Source: Micromonospora rosaria
GTDB taxonomy: Bacteria; Actinomycetota; Actinomycetes; Mycobacteriales; Micromonosporaceae
DNA: 47,457 bases
Direction: 5' to 3'
Assembly: GCF_001567585.1 (NCBI RefSeq)
Contig: NZ_LRQV01000046.1
Span: 1-47,457 of the forward strand
The notes beneath the pieces were generated by a model. That model saw only the letters and a list, made by a program, of their open reading frames with translations. It was not told where the DNA came from and made no database searches. Each line of letters starts with the position of its first letter. Within the stretch, counting starts at the first letter, position 1. This document shows positions 16,815 through 24,198 of the stretch, one piece after another. The position numbers and the translations under genes were made by a program.

Positions 16815-16826
16815 AGTTTTCAAACT
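16815..16826. promoter_or_regulatory. Candidate RpiR operator 2
   Basis: AGTTT and AAACT are perfect inverted repeats separated by TC, in the same divergent spacer, 97 bases before the kinase start. The outer AGT...ACT half-sites match operator 1. Confidence 0.4.
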
Positions 16827-16922
16827 GTTACCCGGCGCACCCACCGGACCTTGCCCCCGCGCACCCCGACCGACCAGCATGAATGCACCCTCTCCACGCC
16901 GCCGACCGGAGGTCCGTCGTAG

Positions 16923-17942
16923 ATGTCCGACACCGTCCTGGTTGGTCTCGATGTTGGGGGTACGTCCACCCGGGCGCTCGCCGTCACCCTCACCGGGGAT
17001 CGGCTGGGCACCGGCCGGGGCGGAGGCGGAAATCCCACCAGCCACGGCGCCGAACGCGCCGCCGACGAGATCCTGGCCGCCCTGCGCGGCGCACTGGCCA
17101 CCGTGGAGCCGACCCGGGTCCGGGCCGGCACCATCGGGCTGGCCGGCGCCGGACGACTGCTCGCCGACCCGGACGGCCGGGCCGCCTTCGACCGGGCCTG
17201 GCACGCCGCCGGCCTCCGCTGCCCGTACACCGTCCACGGCGACGCCCTGGTCGCCTACGCCTCGGGCACCGCCCGGCCGGACGGCACCGTGCTGATCGCC
17301 GGCACCGGGGCGATCGCCGCCGAGGTACGCCACATGCGGCTGGACCGGACCGCCGACGGGCACGGCTGGCTGCTCGGCGACGCCGGATCCGGCTTCTGGC
17401 TCGGCCGGGAGGCGGTCCGCCGGCTCCTGGCCGACCTGGACCGGGCACACGCCCCGGGTGACCTCGCCGCCCAGGTGCTCACCGCGCTGACCGGCTCACC
17501 CGAGGTGGCTTCCCGCCCCCGCCGTACCGTCGACGCGGTGGTCCAGGCCGTGACCCGACGCCCCCCGGTCGAGTTGGCCCGCCTCGCCCCGCTGGTCGCC
17601 GCCGCCGCCCACCGGGGCGACCCGGTGGCCGGCACTCTGATCGCCGAGGCCGCCGAGCACCTGGCCGCGACCGTCGCCCGGATCCGCCCACCCGACGCCG
17701 CCGACCCGGTCGTCCTGGCCGGCGGCCTGCTCACCGGCGGCACGCCGCTCGCCGCCGCTGTCCGGGCCGAGCTGACCCGCCGGTGGCCCCGCACCCCGCT
17801 GCTCACCGCCGGGGACGGCGCCGCCGCCGCGGCCTGGCTCGCCGCCCGCGAACTGCCCGACGTCACCGATCCGGACGCCCTGCACCGCCGGCTGCTCCCC
17901 CGACCACCGACCGCACCGGCCCGGACCCCGCCGGCCCGCTAG
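16923..17942 (+). CDS. BadF/BcrA-type sugar kinase, probable N-acetylglucosamine kinase
   Basis: A 339-residue ASKHA-fold kinase. Phosphate-1 motif GLDVGGTSTRALAV is at the N-terminus. The phosphate-2 motif VLIAGTGAIA is near residue 123 and the family-specific GDAGSGFWLG near residue 154. An adenosine-binding VVLAGGLLTGG follows near residue 264. This is the layout of eukaryote-like GlcNAc kinases in the BadF family. Position supports this: it is divergent from rpiR-ngcEFG and would phosphorylate imported GlcNAc, producing the phosphosugar the regulator may sense. The start follows GGAGGT nine bases upstream. The C-terminal 25 residues are Pro/Arg-rich and probably disordered. Glucosamine as substrate cannot be excluded. 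Confidence 0.82.
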   Translation: MSDTVLVGLDVGGTSTRALAVTLTGDRLGTGRGGGGNPTSHGAERAADEILAALRGALATVEPTRVRAGTIGLAGAGRLLADPDGRAAFDRAWHAAGLRCPYTVHGDALVAYASGTARPDGTVLIAGTGAIAAEVRHMRLDRTADGHGWLLGDAGSGFWLGREAVRRLLADLDRAHAPGDLAAQVLTALTGSPEVASRPRRTVDAVVQAVTRRPPVELARLAPLVAAAAHRGDPVAGTLIAEAAEHLAATVARIRPPDAADPVVLAGGLLTGGTPLAAAVRAELTRRWPRTPLLTAGDGAAAAAWLAARELPDVTDPDALHRRLLPRPPTAPARTPPAR

Positions 17943-18009
17943 GTACACCTCGACATCCCCGGCCGGTCCCTCGCCCACCGACCCCCTGGCCGACCTCATG
18001 GCCGCCTCC

Positions 18010-18057
18010 GGCCAACTTCCCGCCGGGCCAACTTCCCGCCGGGCCGACCTCCCGCCG
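18010..18057. repeat. Tandem repeat A, three 16-base units
   Basis: Two identical units GGCCAACTTCCCGCCG and a third with two changes (GGCCGACCTCCCGCCG). Confidence 0.9.
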
Positions 18058-18198
18058 GCCGACACGCTGCCACCAGCGGCTCGGCTCGACCTGGCCCACG
18101 GCGGCGTCGACACCCTCGACGGTGTCGGCGCGACGTCGACATCCCGGAGACGCCGGCGCAGCGTCCACGCCCGCCATCGCAGCCGGTTCGCCGGACGG

Positions 18199-18283
18199 GG
18201 CTCGTGAGGGGGCAGGGCTCGTGACGGGACGAGGCTCGTGACGGGACGAGGCTCGCGGCGGGACAGGGCTCGCGGCGGGACGA
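18199..18283. repeat. Tandem repeat B, five 17-base units
   Basis: Units start at 18199, 18216, 18233, 18250 and 18267. The second and third are identical (GGCTCGTGACGGGACGA). The last two share GGCTCGCGGCGGGAC, and the first is the most divergent. Confidence 0.9.
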
Positions 18284-18296
18284 CGACTCACGCACC

Positions 18297-18324
18297 CTTT
18301 GGAGCTGCCCTCACGAACGGGGCA
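18297..18324 (+). repeat. Dispersed element, copy 1
   Basis: CTTTGGAGCTGCCC followed by TCACGAACGGGGCA. Of its 28 bases, 24 match the element at 39013-39040. Confidence 0.6.
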
Positions 18325-18487
18325 CGCCTGCCTCCCGAGTCCGCGAGACAGGACACGGGTGACCGACGGCCGGACCGCGACACCGGGATCCAGGACGACA
18401 AGACCCGGGGACAGCGGGGCAGGGTGGGACAGGGGTATGGCGGGAGAGGGGGGTAGGGCGGGTACCCGAGGCCGTTTCGGCGGGTTC

Positions 18488-18632
18488 GGCCGGATCGGCC
18501 AGGGCCGCCGGACCGGCCTGGAGGGGCCGCCGGGACAGCCCGGAGGGGTCGCCGGATCGGCCTGGAGGGGTCTCGCCGGACCGGCCAGGGCCGCCGGGAC
18601 GGCCCGTAGGGACGCCGGACCGGTCAGGGCCG
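18488..18632. repeat. Tandem repeat C, seven degenerate units of 18-24 bases
   Basis: Units begin GCCGG at about 18489, 18507, 18529, 18551, 18575, 18593 and 18614. Most continue into a CCGGCC/TCGGCC core followed by CAGGG or TGGAGGGG. Confidence 0.75.
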
Positions 18633-18752
18633 GGGACAGCATGGACTGCCGGTGCGCACAAAGACGGTCTCACATCCGGGGCAGCCCGACAGTGTCGACA
18701 AGCGCATCACCGGTCCGGGCCGACCACCAGGCCAGCAGGCAACCACGACCCC

Positions 18753-18794
18753 GCCAGCCACGACCGAGCCAGCCACGACCGAGCCAGCCAGACC
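18753..18794. repeat. Tandem repeat D, 15-base unit
   Basis: Two identical units GCCAGCCACGACCGA (18753-18767, 18768-18782) and a partial third. Confidence 0.85.
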
Positions 18795-18856
18795 CAACCT
18801 GAGGCGAGCGGCGTGGCCGGAGGGGCTCACGGCCCCCGCACGTCCACGGACTCTTC

Positions 18857-18862
18857 TAGCCT
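18857..18862 (+). promoter_or_regulatory. -10 box of a probable leaderless transcript (acyltransferase)
   Basis: TAGCCT ends six bases before the ATG. The bases between are all G, so they could also serve as a crowded ribosome-binding site. Confidence 0.45.
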
Positions 18863-18868
18863 GGGGGG

Positions 18869-20254
18869 ATGGGTCGCCTGCGGCAGCTCGCCGAGCGCAC
18901 GCCGCCGGAGCGCGAGCGCTACCTGGACCTGCTCCGCGCATTGGCGATCATCATCGTGGTCCTCGGCCACTGGACGGTCACCGTCATCGGGTACGACCCG
19001 GCCGGCCGGCCCGACGGGCACTCCGCGCTGCCGGCGCTGCCGTGGGCGTACCCGGTGACCTGGCTGGCCCAGGTGATGCCGGTCTTCTTCCTGGTCGGCG
19101 GCTACGCCAACGCCGCCTCGCTGCACTCGTTCCGGGCCCGGGGCGGGGACGGCGCCGGGTGGTTGCTCGACCGCAGCGCCCGGCTGGTCCGCCCGACCAG
19201 CGCCCTGCTGCTGGTCCTCACGGCCGGTGCCCTGGCCGCGTCGCTGGCCGGCACGACACCGACCGAGGTACGCACGGTGGTCTGGTTCGCCACCATCCCC
19301 CTCTGGTTCCTCGCCGCCTACCTGGTCGTCGTCCCGCTCACCCCGCCGATGTACGCGCTGCACCGGCGCCTCGGGCTCGCCGTACCCCTGGGGTTGGTGG
19401 TCCTGGTCGCCGCCGGTGACCTCGCCCGGCTCGCCGGGGTCGAGGCCCTGGGGCTCGGCAACTACCTGTTCGGCTGGTTGGCCGTGCACCAGCTCGGGTT
19501 CGCCTGGTACGACGCCCGCACCGGGCAGCGGCCACGCCGCCGCCGGTTGCCCACCGGCCGGCCGGCGGCGCTGGCCCTGCTCACCGTCGGACTCGCCGGG
19601 ACCGTGCTGCTCACCGGGCCCGGCCCGTACCCGGTGACCATGCTCAACGTCCCCGGGGCGCGGCTGGACAACGCGGGCCCGCCCAGCCTGGCCCTGCTCA
19701 CCCTGACCACCGCGCAGCTCGGGTTGATTCTGCTGCTGCGCGAGCCGGCCGAGCGGTGGCTGCACCGTCGCCGCCCCTGGCAGGCGGTCATCGCCGTCAA
19801 CGCGGTGGTCCTGACCATGTTCCTGTGGCACCTGACCGCGGCGATCCTGCTGGTCGGCGCGCTGGACGCGGTGCACCTGCTACCCACCCCACCGGCGGGT
19901 TCGGCGGCCTGGCTGGCCTGGCGGCTGCCGTGGGCGCTGCTGCTCGCCACGGTACTCACCGGACTGGTCGCGGTCTTCGGTCCGATCGAGGCGCGGGCCG
20001 TGCGCCGGCACCGGCCCGCCCCCGGCCGGACCCCCGTCGTCTCGGGCGCGCTCGTCGCCGCCGGGTACGCCGCCCTGGTCGCCGCCCTGGTCCTGAACAG
20101 CCGGACGCCGAAGGCCGCGCCCGAGGCGCTGGGGATGCCCGTCGCCGCCCTGCTGGCGTACCTGGCCGGCGCGGGCGTGCTGCGGCTGCTCCGCGCCCGC
20201 CACGGCGAGCGGGCGGTGGGTCAGCACGACGCCGCCGGCGACCGGGCCCGGTGA
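18869..20254 (+). CDS. Acyltransferase-3 family integral membrane protein
   Basis: A 461-residue multi-span protein of the acyltransferase 3/OafA type, which O-acylates cell-surface sugars or lipids. The family opening RYLDLLRALAIIIVVLGHW holds Asp20, Arg23 and the catalytic-type His34 at the end of the first span. VMPVFFLVGGYANA follows, matching the second conserved block (FFLVSG in relatives). About ten or eleven hydrophobic spans are visible, with a basic cytoplasmic loop near residue 230. The C-terminus is hydrophilic. The acceptor is unknown. The gene stands alone after the repeat-rich region. Its start is set by an ATG six bases after TAGCCT. Confidence 0.85.
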   Translation: MGRLRQLAERTPPERERYLDLLRALAIIIVVLGHWTVTVIGYDPAGRPDGHSALPALPWAYPVTWLAQVMPVFFLVGGYANAASLHSFRARGGDGAGWLLDRSARLVRPTSALLLVLTAGALAASLAGTTPTEVRTVVWFATIPLWFLAAYLVVVPLTPPMYALHRRLGLAVPLGLVVLVAAGDLARLAGVEALGLGNYLFGWLAVHQLGFAWYDARTGQRPRRRRLPTGRPAALALLTVGLAGTVLLTGPGPYPVTMLNVPGARLDNAGPPSLALLTLTTAQLGLILLLREPAERWLHRRRPWQAVIAVNAVVLTMFLWHLTAAILLVGALDAVHLLPTPPAGSAAWLAWRLPWALLLATVLTGLVAVFGPIEARAVRRHRPAPGRTPVVSGALVAAGYAALVAALVLNSRTPKAAPEALGMPVAALLAYLAGAGVLRLLRARHGERAVGQHDAAGDRAR

Positions 20255-20279
20255 CCCGACGGCCGGGCCGGAGCGCCGG

Positions 20280-20285
20280 TAGGAT
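20280..20285 (+). promoter_or_regulatory. -10 box of a probable leaderless transcript
   Basis: TAGGAT followed by six bases and then the GTG at 20292. There is no ribosome-binding site between them. Confidence 0.5.
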
Positions 20286-20291
20286 CCGGCG

Positions 20292-21353
20292 GTGCCCGAC
20301 GTCCACGTGCCGCCGCCAGACGAGCAGGCCGGCCAGGCGCCGCCGCCAGCCGGACCGGCCGGCCAGGTGCCGTCGGCGACCGATCGGCACAACGAGGTGC
20401 CGCTGCCGAACGGGCCGGCCGGCGCGACCGGGGACGCCCTGCGGGCCGGTGTCGCCGACTGGGTCACCTCCGCCCCGCTGCGGGCCCTGGTCACCGCGTT
20501 CGGCGGGGACTGGCCGGCCGGGCCGCTCACCGACGTGCTCGCCGCCCTGGACGGCTTCTCCGCCCGGCACTGGGACTTCCGGGGCGGGCGGGAACGGCCG
20601 GAGGCCCGGGAGCCGGTCCTCGACCCGGCGACCGCCGCGCAGGTCCTGGCCGCCGCCACCGCTCTCGGGCTGGTCCGCCCCGCCGCGCCACGTCTGCCCG
20701 GGTACGCCCACCTGCTGGTCCTCGGCGGGCTGGCGCACGCCTGCCTGCGCCGGGTGGCGTACGCGGCGCGGCTGCTGCGCGCCGGGCCGACCGTCGGCGG
20801 CGAGGTGGCGGTGCTGGGCAGCTTCCGACCGCTCGCCCCGGCCGAGGTACGGGCCCTCACCGGCGTCGGCATCCACGGCTGCGCGACGGAGGTGGACGCG
20901 CTCGACGCCGGGGTACGGCGCAGCTTCGGGGTGACCCGGCCGGTCCGCGCCGAGGGCCACGACGCCGACCACCCGCACCGCGCCTGGTCGGCCCGGACGT
21001 ACCAGCCGGTCGACGGGCCACCGGTCCGGGTGCTCGCCGCGCCGTCCAGCGAGCCGGACCGGCGGCGGGCGCACACCGCCGACACCCAACGGTTCTGGGC
21101 CGAGCACGTCCGGCTCACCACGGGCGACCCGGTGCTGCTGGTCACCGCGCCGATCTACGTCCCGTTCCAGCACTGCGACGCGCTGCGCACCCTCGCCGTG
21201 CCGTACGGCTGCGGCATCGACACGGTCGGCGTGGACCCGGCCGCCGCCGAGGTCGCCGGCCTGCCGGAGCCGACCCTGACCCCCGGCCGCTACCTCCAGG
21301 AGATCCGTTCGGCGATCCGCGCGATGCGCGCCCTGCACACCACGCTGGGCTGA
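20292..21353 (+). CDS. Conserved-looking protein of unknown function
   Basis: A 353-residue cytoplasmic protein that I do not recognise. The first 45 residues are Pro/Ala/Gly-rich and probably disordered. After that it looks globular, with a VLGSFRPLAPAE strand-loop near residue 175 and a DPVLLVTAPIYVPFQHC block near residue 280. The pairing of an early VLG(S)-type loop and a later LLVTxP block is loosely reminiscent of the DUF218/SanA fold, but similarity is too low to claim. It starts with GTG directly after a -10 box. It is convergent with murD2, seven bases apart, so any functional link to D-Glu synthesis is only by proximity. Confidence 0.7.
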   Translation: MPDVHVPPPDEQAGQAPPPAGPAGQVPSATDRHNEVPLPNGPAGATGDALRAGVADWVTSAPLRALVTAFGGDWPAGPLTDVLAALDGFSARHWDFRGGRERPEAREPVLDPATAAQVLAAATALGLVRPAAPRLPGYAHLLVLGGLAHACLRRVAYAARLLRAGPTVGGEVAVLGSFRPLAPAEVRALTGVGIHGCATEVDALDAGVRRSFGVTRPVRAEGHDADHPHRAWSARTYQPVDGPPVRVLAAPSSEPDRRRAHTADTQRFWAEHVRLTTGDPVLLVTAPIYVPFQHCDALRTLAVPYGCGIDTVGVDPAAAEVAGLPEPTLTPGRYLQEIRSAIRAMRALHTTLG

Positions 21354-21360
21354 CCCGTCC

Positions 21361-22710
21361 CTACGCCTCCCGGGTGTCGGCGACGGCCTGGGCGAAGACC
21401 TCGGAGCGGTGCTCGAAGTTGCGGAACCGGCCGTAGCTCGGGGCGGCCGGCGACAACAGCACCACCCCGTCGGCCGGGGTCACCCGCCGGGCCAGCCGGA
21501 CCGCGTCCACCAGGTCGTCGACCACCTCGGTCCGCACCGTCGGCAGCCCGGCGAGCGCCTCGACGATCCGCCGGCCGCTGTCCGGCACCCCGATCACGGT
21601 GAGCTCCCGCTCGGCCAGGTGCTCGCGCAGCGGGGTGTAGTCCAACCCCCGGTCGGTCCCCCCGACGATCACCGTCAACGGCCGTCCCTCGTACGCGTCG
21701 ATCGCGTGCATGGCCGCGTAGGGGCTGGTGGCGAGGGTGTCGTCGACGAAGGTGAGGCCGGCCGGGTCGACGATCTCGGTGAGCCGGTGGGCCAGCCCCT
21801 GGAACCCGGCGACCGCCACGGCCAGGGTGTCCCGCTCGGCGACCACGTCGACGCCGAGCGCGTCGAGCACCGCCAGGGCGACGCAGAGGTTGCCCTCGTT
21901 GTGCCGGCCGACCAGCGGCAGCACCGCCCGGGGGAAGAGCGGCCGGTCGCCGAGGTGGAACCAGGGCGTACCGTCGGCACCGGTCGCCACGGTGGCCGAG
22001 CCGGGCAGGCCGGCCCGGATCGCGGCCCGGTCGCCCAGTTCGACGGCGAGGCGCGGGTCGGTCCCGTTGACCACGACCGTCCGGGGGCCGTGCGCGATCA
22101 GGTTCAGCTTGTCGCGGTAGTACTCCCGCTCCCCACCGTGCGCGTCGAGGTGCTCGGGGAAGAGCGAGGTGACCACCGCGACCCGGGGCGAGTCGGTCAG
22201 GTCGCTGCACTGGTAGCTGGACAGCTCCAGCACGTACCGGTCGGCCTCGGGCAGGTCGAGCAGGGGCACCCCGATGTTGCCGCCGAAGACGTTCGGCCGG
22301 CCGGCGGCGGTGAGCAGGTGGCTGATCAGGCTGGCCGTGGTGCTCTTGCCCTTGCTGCCGGTCACCCCGATGGTCCGGTCGGCGTGGTCGGCCATCCAGA
22401 GCGCGGTGCCCTGGGTGACGGTGGCCCCCCGGGCGCGCAGCTCGACCAGCCACGGGTGGGTCTGCGGCACCCCCGGCGAGCGGACCACCACGTCGGCGGC
22501 GGCCAGCCGCTCGAAGCCCTCGGCCCCGGCGACCAGCGGCGCGGCGGCGGCCAGCGGACCCTCCCAGGGCAGGGAGAGGAAGTTGGCGCTGTCGTCGACG
22601 GCGACCAGGTCGGCCGGGGCGTGCGCGGCGATCGCGGTCACCGCCGCCCGGCCCTCCCGGCCGGCACCCCAGACGGCGACGGTACGTCCGCGCAGGTCAG
22701 ACAGGCGCAC
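21361..22710 (-). CDS. murD2: UDP-N-acetylmuramoyl-L-alanine--L-glutamate ligase MurD2
   Basis: A 449-residue Mur ligase. The N-terminal Rossmann domain starts VAVWGAGREGRAAV. The ATP loop is GVTGSKGKST (residues 115-124). The central domain has the LSSYQCSDL, SLFPEHLDAH and GRHNEGN motifs, and the C-terminal domain contains DDTLATSP where housekeeping MurD has DDSKATN. The Ser-Lys loop (TGSKGK rather than TGTNGK) and this altered C-terminal motif fit the MurD2 branch, which adds L-Glu instead of D-Glu to UDP-MurNAc-L-Ala. The divergent neighbour is the matching epimerase. The GTG start has GGAGGAGGAG upstream. An ordinary MurD remains possible on sequence alone; the pairing is the decisive argument. 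Confidence 0.85.
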   Translation of the reverse strand: MRLSDLRGRTVAVWGAGREGRAAVTAIAAHAPADLVAVDDSANFLSLPWEGPLAAAAPLVAGAEGFERLAAADVVVRSPGVPQTHPWLVELRARGATVTQGTALWMADHADRTIGVTGSKGKSTTASLISHLLTAAGRPNVFGGNIGVPLLDLPEADRYVLELSSYQCSDLTDSPRVAVVTSLFPEHLDAHGGEREYYRDKLNLIAHGPRTVVVNGTDPRLAVELGDRAAIRAGLPGSATVATGADGTPWFHLGDRPLFPRAVLPLVGRHNEGNLCVALAVLDALGVDVVAERDTLAVAVAGFQGLAHRLTEIVDPAGLTFVDDTLATSPYAAMHAIDAYEGRPLTVIVGGTDRGLDYTPLREHLAERELTVIGVPDSGRRIVEALAGLPTVRTEVVDDLVDAVRLARRVTPADGVVLLSPAAPSYGRFRNFEHRSEVFAQAVADTREA

Positions 22711-22821
22711 AGGTAATCTCCTCCTCCGTGACGGGCGGTCCGGGCGTCGGGCGGGCGCACCGGGAGCGCCGGCCCGCGGGCCGGGTCCGGCGCACCGGGC
22801 ACGGCCGGACGAACCAGGGCC

Positions 22822-22827
22822 TAGTAT
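22822..22827 (+). promoter_or_regulatory. -10 box of murL (probable leaderless transcript)
   Basis: TAGTAT followed by five bases and then GTG 22833, with no ribosome-binding site. An upstream in-frame start would run through this box. Confidence 0.5.
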
Positions 22828-22832
22828 GGCGT

Positions 22833-24185
22833 GTGCCCAACGAGCAGCTCCGGCGGATGGACGCCTTCACCTTCCCGTCCTACTCGATCGATCTCGCCAC
22901 CGGCGAGGCGTTGTTCGACTACGCGCTGACCGGCCCGGACGGGGAGCAGCGGTTCACCGAGGTGATCACGTTCCCGCTGCCGGACGCCCTGCCGTCGGAC
23001 GCCACGGTGGCCACCCTCGACCGGGTCCTCGCCCTGCTGCACCTGGTGGCCGGGGTGAGCTACTACAAGACCGCCGCCCCGCCCCGGCTGGTGCTGCCGG
23101 CGCCGCTGGGCGCCGACGCCGTCGCGCTGGTCACCGCCGTCTACACCAAGGGCCTCGCCGAGTACGCCTACCGCAACCGGCTGCCGCACGTGCTGAAGCT
23201 GACCCCCGAGGTGCCCGCCGGTGACGTCCCGCCCGCCCGGGGGTACGACACCTCGGAGCTGCGCCCGCTCTCGGCGGTCGGCGGCGGGAAGGACTCGATC
23301 GTCAGCCTGGAGGCGCTGCGTCGGGCCGGGTTCGACCCGGTGCCCTTCTCGGTCAACCCGAACCACGTGATCGTCGCGGTGAACGAGGCGTCCGGGCTCA
23401 CCCCGCTGGCCGCCCGGCGGCGGATCGACCCGGTGCTGTTCGACCTGAACGCGGCCGGCGCGCGCAACGGCCACATCCCGGTCACCGCGATCAACTCGCT
23501 GATCGCGGTCGCCACCGCCGTGCTGCACGGGCTCGGCCCGGTGGTGATGTCCAACGAGCGGTCCGCCTCGGACCCGAACCTGGTCTGGGACGGCCACGAG
23601 ATCAACCACCAGTGGTCCAAGGGGGTCGAGGCGGAGGGGCTGCTGCGGGCGGCGCTGGCCGAACACGCCGGGCTGACCGAGCCGTACTTCTCGCTGCTGC
23701 GGTCGCTGTCGGAGCTGCACATCGCCCGGCTCTTCGCCGCCATCGACCGGTACGACGCGGTGGTGACCAGTTGCAACGCCGCGTTCAAGCTGCGCGACGC
23801 GAGCGAGCGGTGGTGCCGGGACTGCCCGAAGTGCCGGTTCGTCTTCCTCGCCATGGCGCCGTTCATGCCCCGCGAGCGGGTGGTCGGCATCTTCGGCGGG
23901 GACCTGCTGGCCGACGAGCGCCAGCTCCCCGGGTACCGGGAACTGCTCGGGGTGGACGGCCACAAGCCGTTCGAGTGCGTCGGCGAGGTGGAGGAGTCGG
24001 TGGTCGCCCTCGGCCTCCTCGCCGAGCAGGACCAGTGGCGCGACGCGCCGGTGGTCCGCGCCCTGGTCGACGCGGTCCCGGAGCCGGCCTGGGCGACGGC
24101 GGCCCGCTCCGACGTGTTCACCCCCGGTGGCCCGACCTTCGTCCCGGCCGCCTACGCGAAGGCCCTCGACGACCTGGCCCCCTGA
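22833..24185 (+). CDS. murL: UDP-MurNAc-L-Ala-L-Glu epimerase MurL
   Basis: A 450-residue protein matching MurL, which uses ATP to invert the terminal L-Glu of UDP-MurNAc-L-Ala-L-Glu to D-Glu. Known MurL releases AMP and pyrophosphate, which fits the PP-loop seen here (SAVGGGKDS, residues 147-155). Four cysteines, Cys314 and the C-x2-C-x2-C group 328-331-334 (WCRDCPKC), look like a zinc site similar to that of QueC-type PP-loop enzymes. Conserved VMSNERSASDPN and GHEINHQWSK segments lie between (about residues 238-263). GTG 22833 is chosen because it follows TAGTAT. The longer frame to 22728 lacks support. The gene is divergent from murD2. Confidence 0.85.
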   Translation: MPNEQLRRMDAFTFPSYSIDLATGEALFDYALTGPDGEQRFTEVITFPLPDALPSDATVATLDRVLALLHLVAGVSYYKTAAPPRLVLPAPLGADAVALVTAVYTKGLAEYAYRNRLPHVLKLTPEVPAGDVPPARGYDTSELRPLSAVGGGKDSIVSLEALRRAGFDPVPFSVNPNHVIVAVNEASGLTPLAARRRIDPVLFDLNAAGARNGHIPVTAINSLIAVATAVLHGLGPVVMSNERSASDPNLVWDGHEINHQWSKGVEAEGLLRAALAEHAGLTEPYFSLLRSLSELHIARLFAAIDRYDAVVTSCNAAFKLRDASERWCRDCPKCRFVFLAMAPFMPRERVVGIFGGDLLADERQLPGYRELLGVDGHKPFECVGEVEESVVALGLLAEQDQWRDAPVVRALVDAVPEPAWATAARSDVFTPGGPTFVPAAYAKALDDLAP

Positions 24186-24198
24186 GCGCCCGCCCCGG

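Larger units (their letters stand above)
17943..18868. other. 926-base gene-free region rich in tandem repeats
   Basis: No reading frame here has a believable start or family resemblance. Open frames are low-complexity (Pro, Arg, Gly). It holds four unrelated tandem-repeat families with units of 16, 17, 18-24 and 15 bases, and one copy of a dispersed element. Unit lengths of 16 and 17 shift frame at every copy, which argues against coding. Confidence 0.65.

Noticed and set aside
18199..18283. Possible CRISPR array
   Set aside because: The 17-base units are directly adjacent with no spacers, and there are no cas genes.
17863..18642. 259-codon minus-strand frame in the repeat-rich region
   Set aside because: It starts in tandem repeats whose 16- and 17-base units change frame at each copy, has no ribosome-binding site, and is Pro/Arg/Ser-rich throughout.
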